Shown here: positions 62,952 through 64,000 of the stretch, piece by piece
How positions within the stretch are numbered: the first letter of the stretch is position 1
Layout of the letters: each line of letters opens with the position of its first letter
Assembly: GCF_027487935.1 (NCBI RefSeq)
Contig: NZ_JAIYCP010000005.1
Location: 1-64,000 of the forward strand
Reading direction: 5' to 3'
From: Brevundimonas sp.
GTDB taxonomy: Bacteria > Pseudomonadota > Alphaproteobacteria > Caulobacterales > Caulobacteraceae
DNA length: 64,000 nt
The notes under the pieces: generated by a model
Told to the model about the DNA's origin: nothing
Databases searched by the model: none
What the model saw: only the letters and a program-made list of their open reading frames with translations
Position numbers and translations under genes: made by a program

Positions 62952-64000
62952 ATGCGGATCGGTATGTTGCTGGCGTCGGCCGCCGGTATCTCCCTGCTGG
63001 CCACGGCCGCCCTGGCACAGCAGAGCGTCGGCCCGGTCGACCAGACGAAGGGCACGTTCGAGGACAAATTCCGCCAGTTCGAGGGCGAGGACTGGCCGAC
63101 ACCGACGGACTACCGCAATGCCTCCGGCGCCCCCGGGCACCGCTACTGGCAGCAGGAGGTCGACTACGACATCGACGTGTCCCTGGACGAGGCACGCCGC
63201 ACCCTGACCGGTCGCGAGGCGGTGACCTACACCAACCATTCGCCCGACGCCCTCGGCTATCTGTGGCTGCTGCTGGACCAGCAGAACTATCGCCGCGACT
63301 CCATGGCCGAGCGCAGCCGGACCTACACCGCCTCGGACACGGTCAGCGTCAATGAGGTGCTGCGCGTGCAGCGCATGCAGGACTGGGAGGGCGGTTTCAA
63401 CGACCTGAAGGTGACCGGCCCGGACGGCCAGGCCCTGCCCTTCACCATCGTCGATTCCATGATGCGGATCGAACTGCCGCGACCGCTCGCCACCGGCGAG
63501 CGCTTCGCCTTCACCATCGATTTCAGCCTGCCCCTGCCCGAGACCAATGTGGTCGGTGGACGCAGCGGCTATGAGTGTTTCACCAGGCCGGGCCAGGACG
63601 GCAACTGCCTGTTCCTGGCCGCCCAGTGGTTCCCGCGTCTGGCCGTCTATTCGGACTATGAGGGCTGGCACAATGCCCAGTTCCTGGGCTCCGGCGAGTT
63701 CACCCTGGAGTTCGGCGACTATGACGTCTCCATCACCGCGCCGGCCGATCATACGGTGGCCGCGACCGGCGAACTCCAGAACACCGACATCCTCAGCGCC
63801 GAACAAAGGGCCCGGCTGGCCGAGGCCCGGACCGCCGACGCCCCCGTCTATATCGTGACGCCCGCCGAGGCCGCCGCCGCCGAGGCCCGCCCGGCCCGCT
63901 CGGGTACCCGCACCTGGAATTTCAGCGCCGACAACGTCCGCGACTTCGGCTGGGCCTCGAGCCGCAAATTCATCTGGGACGCCATGGGCGTCGACCAGGA
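62952..64000 (+). CDS. M1 family metallopeptidase, N-terminal part (runs off window)
   Basis: ATG 62952 opens a frame that stays open to the last base, about 349 residues. A signal peptide ends near AALAQ. The rest matches the N-terminal beta domain of M1 (aminopeptidase N/leukotriene hydrolase) enzymes: YDIDVSLDEARRTLTGREAVTYTNHSPDAL, QWFPRLAVYSDYEGW and EFGDYDVSITAPADHTVAATG. The zinc site HExxH lies beyond the window, so activity cannot be judged. The start could also be the ATG at 62964. It is probably a periplasmic aminopeptidase. Confidence 0.88.
   Translation, partial: MRIGMLLASAAGISLLATAALAQQSVGPVDQTKGTFEDKFRQFEGEDWPTPTDYRNASGAPGHRYWQQEVDYDIDVSLDEARRTLTGREAVTYTNHSPDALGYLWLLLDQQNYRRDSMAERSRTYTASDTVSVNEVLRVQRMQDWEGGFNDLKVTGPDGQALPFTIVDSMMRIELPRPLATGERFAFTIDFSLPLPETNVVGGRSGYECFTRPGQDGNCLFLAAQWFPRLAVYSDYEGWHNAQFLGSGEFTLEFGDYDVSITAPADHTVAATGELQNTDILSAEQRARLAEARTADAPVYIVTPAEAAAAEARPARSGTRTWNFSADNVRDFGWASSRKFIWDAMGVDQ

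Overview
This 64 kb window is GC-rich chromosomal DNA that looks like a member of the Caulobacteraceae, most probably Brevundimonas. The evidence is an alphaproteobacterial 5-aminolevulinate synthase (hemA) tail at the left edge, a fliK-flgD-flgE block followed directly by sciP (the CtrA inhibitor, found beside flgE in Caulobacter), a large set of secreted S9/M1/amidohydrolase enzymes, and overlapping ATGA/GTGA gene junctions. This assignment is an inference, since no rRNA gene is present.

Layout. 1-6.2 kb: end of hemA, then an island that reads as hydroxyproline/proline-peptide catabolism: FAD amino-acid dehydrogenase, DapA-family deaminase, proline-racemase-family epimerase, GntR/FCD regulator, M24 Xaa-Pro peptidase and a TSUP transporter. 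Two identical 12-bp palindromes sit at its two divergent promoter regions. 6.4-14.3 kb: a translationally coupled operon for CoA-dependent aerobic aromatic breakdown, most likely of 2-aminobenzoate. It encodes a fused FAD monooxygenase/old-yellow-enzyme, SDR, MarR, enoyl-CoA hydratase, acyl-CoA dehydrogenase, CoA ligase, thioesterase and RidA. 14.4-17.1 kb: cysD-cysNC for sulfate activation. 17.1-24.5 kb: amidase lipoprotein, DPP-IV-like peptidase, ferredoxin-NADP reductase, chorismate mutase, an orphan Hpt protein and an amino-acid permease. 24.7 kb: tRNA-Lys(CUU). 24.9-28.2 kb: a secreted beta-propeller amidohydrolase.

28.3-32.3 kb: the four-gene Anbu operon (circularly permuted ATP-grasp, alpha-E, transglutaminase, Anbu proteasome-like peptidase). 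32.3-39.5 kb: a palindromic repeat element, a tiny lipoprotein, an S9 peptidase and an MBOAT/SGNH surface acyl-transfer operon. 39.6-43.4 kb: a divergent lipid-modification cluster (CFA-synthase-like methyltransferase, DUF2177, FAD amine-oxidase-like protein, DUF1365). 43.6-45.4 kb: scoA-scoB interrupted by a compact 442-bp cassette carrying one four-helix-bundle gene. 46.3-49.8 kb: an Mla/Mce-type lipid transporter. 50.1-57.7 kb: flgL-flgK and, divergently, fliK-flgD-flgE-sciP, with sigma-54-type promoters. 57.8-64 kb: mnmA, thioesterase, HxlR regulator, thiolase, esterase and the first part of an M1 peptidase.

Together the genes suggest a motile aquatic or soil bacterium that lives on peptides and amino acids, with secreted proteases feeding hydroxyproline and acyl-CoA pathways. 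The most unusual object is the four-helix-bundle cassette in scoAB. It has terminal arrays of a GTGTGGG heptamer in inverted orientation and a candidate 5-bp target duplication (GATCA). No transposase is visible in it.
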